A stretch of 35,628 nt of DNA from positions 1 to 35,628 of the forward strand of contig CAMNSZ010000022.1 of the NCBI GenBank assembly GCA_946557105.1. Reading direction: 5' to 3'. This DNA comes from an uncultured Lachnospiraceae bacterium. GTDB lineage: Bacteria; Bacillota; Clostridia; Lachnospirales; Lachnospiraceae. The notes under the pieces are model-generated. The model was not told the DNA's origin, searched no databases, and saw nothing but the letters and a program-made list of their open reading frames with translations. Position 1 is the first letter of the stretch; the number at the start of each line of letters is the position of its first letter. Positions 33,648-35,628 of this stretch are shown here, piece by piece. The position numbers were made by a program, and so were the translations under genes.

Positions 33648-34905
33648 ATGAACAATTACCCTTCAAACACAGACGGCGCCCCCTCGCAGGATTCCGTCAA
33701 CCAGCTCATCCGCAGCTCAGAACGCTTAAAAGAAGCCCTTGCCAAACAGTTCAGAGGCGCCGGTGAAACCCTCTCCCGTCTTTATTCCTTAAGCTCCGGG
33801 ATTTCCCTCCTTGTCTCCCGGACAGGCGACTCCATCGCCGAATTGAAAGAAGTGGACGCACTCCTGACACGCATGAGCAGGACTGGCGCAGGCTTGTCCA
33901 AAGACGAGCTGGAGAAGCTGGGCAGCGCTTCCTTTTCCGCCGCCTCCAAATACGGCAAAAAAGCCTCCGATTACCTTGCCGCCGTCCAGAAGGCTTCCCG
34001 TACCGGCTATAAGGACGCGGCGGCCATCGCAGAGCTCTCTCTCTCCCTCCAGAGCACAGGGAATATGACCGGGGAGCTTGCGGAACGGTATATTCTGGCG
34101 GCGGACGAGGCATACGGGCTGAACGGCTCCGTCCTAAAGCTCACCCGCATACTGGACGGCAGCGCACACATCGCCGACAGCAACGCAGTCTCCATGGAGG
34201 AGCTTGCAAGGGGCATGTCCTCCGCCGCTTCCGGGGCACAGGCTCTGGGCGTGGGGGCGGACCAGACCGCCGCAGCGCTGGGCGCCATGCTCGCAGGCAC
34301 ACGGCTGGACGGCGACTCCCTCGCCAGAGCCTTCCATACCATCCTCCTCAACATCAGACAGGTGGCGGACGGGGAGGCAGGCGTCAGCCCGGATGGCATC
34401 GCCGCATATGAAGACGCCTGTCTTTCCCTCAACGTATCCTTAAAGGAAACCAGAAACGGCATCGACTCCCTACGGGAACCCATGGAGGTCATAGAGGAGC
34501 TGGCAGCCCAATACTCCGGGCTTTCCCTTGGAGATCTACGGAAAAGCAGCCTTCTGGACGCAGTGGGCGGCGGGGAAAACGCTGCAGCTCTGGACGCACT
34601 CCTTTCCAATTACGGGCTATATGAGAAAATGCTTCAGGATTACGCCTCCTCCGCAGGCTCCCTTGCAGCAGCGGCACAGCAGACGACAGCCTCTTGGGAA
34701 GGCTCCCTAAACCGTCTGGCCAACACATGGACCGATACTATCGGAAATATTGTGGACCCTCAGACAGCCGTTACCGCCATTGACGCCTTAAACGGACTGC
34801 TTTCCGTAATAAACAACATCACCGGTGCGCTGGGCCCCCTCGCAACCCTCGGCGTTGGCGCAGGGCTTTTCGCCGGTATAAAGAACGCTGGTAAACGCCG
34901 TATGA
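33648..34905 (+). CDS. Phage tail tape-measure protein, 5' exon interrupted by an intron
   Basis: The visible 419 residues match the TP901-type tape-measure amino domain: DALLTRMSRTGAGLSKDEL, AASKYGKKASDYLAAVQKAS, ILAADEAYGLNGSV, then MSSAASGAQALGVGADQTAA and TASWEGSLNRLANTWTD. Hydrophobic LGPLATLGVGAGLFAGIKN follows. The tape measure sets tail length. The gene is broken after about 34905 by a group II intron, and the rest lies outside the window. It is clearly more GC-rich than neighbouring element genes. It starts at ATG 33648 after AAGGAAAGGAGCC. Confidence 0.9.
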
Positions 34906-35628
34906 GTGTACGGATTTCATAACTGTTTTTTGTTTTGAATATGCCCTTCCTGCCTAAGTTTTCCATGCGCAGACCATGAACTTCAAAGGCAGGAATGTAT
35001 GGGTCTAGTCACCCCATGGCGTTCTATAAAACAAATCGTAATGGGGGAATGCTGTTCCCCTGTGCTGGGAAGCTTTATTATAGTGAATATATAGTGCCGC
35101 ATGGCTACAACGTGGCCGGAAACGGCGGGCGTGATATGCATTCCGAAAGGATGCCGGCAACGGCAGGAAAACATGCGGCAGGTCATATGCGGAAACGCTA
35201 AGTGACAGGTCCTGTGGAAAAGAGACTAAACCACCAATCAGCAGCGGAAACCCTAAGTCCGGTTATCCGGATATGGAAGTGTTCAGAGAGCATAAACGAT
35301 TTTGAGTCGGAAGGCTTGTAACAGGTGCTCCAAACCAAGAAGGAAAACTTGCCCGTGACTGGGTATAAACCAAAAGAGTGATACTGCTCTCCCATTTCTT
35401 AACAGCAACTGTTTATACAGGAAGGAACGGGATAATGTTGGGATTTCTCCTTGCCGTAGTGGAAGAAACGGAGAATTTGATAGTGTCAAGATTTTCTATT
35501 ATGTATTTTGCAGTTTCTTTGTCAAACTGAATTGTTTGGCTTGATTTTGATTCACTCTTTCGCTCAGATGGGAACTATGAAAAAAAGTCTGTAAATAAGG
35601 TAATCCATTTTAGAACTTCTATGATAAT
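34906..35628 (+). mobile_element. Group II intron (5' part), runs off the window
   Basis: The sequence turns non-coding at GTGTACGG (34906), close to the GTGYG start of group II introns. It continues with dense paired segments typical of domain I, such as TTCCTGCC/GGCAGGAA, GGGGGAA/TTCCCC and GCCGGAAACGGC, then GCGGAAACCCTAAGTCCGG and GTGACTGGG. It resembles introns of the Cd.I1 type found in Clostridia mobile elements (from memory). No intron-encoded reverse transcriptase is visible by 35628; sequence after about 35490 is no longer recognisable. The intron is in the sense direction of the tape-measure gene, so splicing could restore it. Confidence 0.8.

Noticed and set aside
34000..34610. 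Long minus-strand open frames opposite the tape-measure gene
   Set aside because: They are GC-rich shadows of the sense gene, with no ribosome site and no recognisable protein.

Overview
The window reads as chromosome of a gut-type Clostridia, most likely Lachnospiraceae. This is judged from ClpC, RadA, PurEMND, PyrE and OFA-family protein types, purine-rich ribosome binding sites, moderate GC, and strong TTGACA/TATAAT-type promoters. No database search was possible, so family names come from motif and sequence recognition.

Layout. (1) 1-3840: debris of an integrative/conjugative element (a frameshifted element-type sigma factor and a truncated helix-turn-helix gene) plus a tetR - ABC ATPase - ABC permease - alpha/beta hydrolase cargo unit. 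A ~100-bp direct repeat flanks the cargo at 179-279 and 3731-3840. (2) 3841-22130: ordinary chromosome, nearly all on the minus strand: HD-domain protein, OFA-type MFS transporter, an orphan small-RNA locus, tRNA-Trp, a decayed HAD gene, radA, a small beta-rich protein, gntR-clpC, a membrane SH3 protein with tandem repeats, a zinc-ribbon protein, purE-purM-purN-purD, an M29-like aminopeptidase, two small membrane proteins and pyrE. (3) 22157-35628: a phage-derived element. A minus-strand arm carries a sigma-70-like factor and a DUF262 (ParB-like) protein behind a promoter containing two SOS (LexA) boxes. A plus-strand arm carries two small proteins, a 950-residue single-chain RNA polymerase homologue with a DFDSD metal-binding motif, an HU-like protein, two unknowns, a putative tail-tube protein, a holin, an amidase, two small proteins, and a tape-measure gene interrupted by a group II intron that runs off the window.

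How it may work together. DNA damage would lift LexA and switch on the element's sigma factor. That factor could direct host RNA polymerase to the plus-strand operon, which encodes the element's own YonO/QDE-1-like polymerase. The polymerase could then transcribe the tail and lysis genes. No capsid, portal, terminase or integrase gene is visible in the 13.5 kb available, so a phage-tail-like particle (tailocin) with a dedicated transcription system is a live hypothesis, but the right-hand side of the element is not shown. The sigma-to-operon and polymerase-to-tail links are inferences. The SOS boxes, the promoter and the DFDSD motif are read directly from the sequence.
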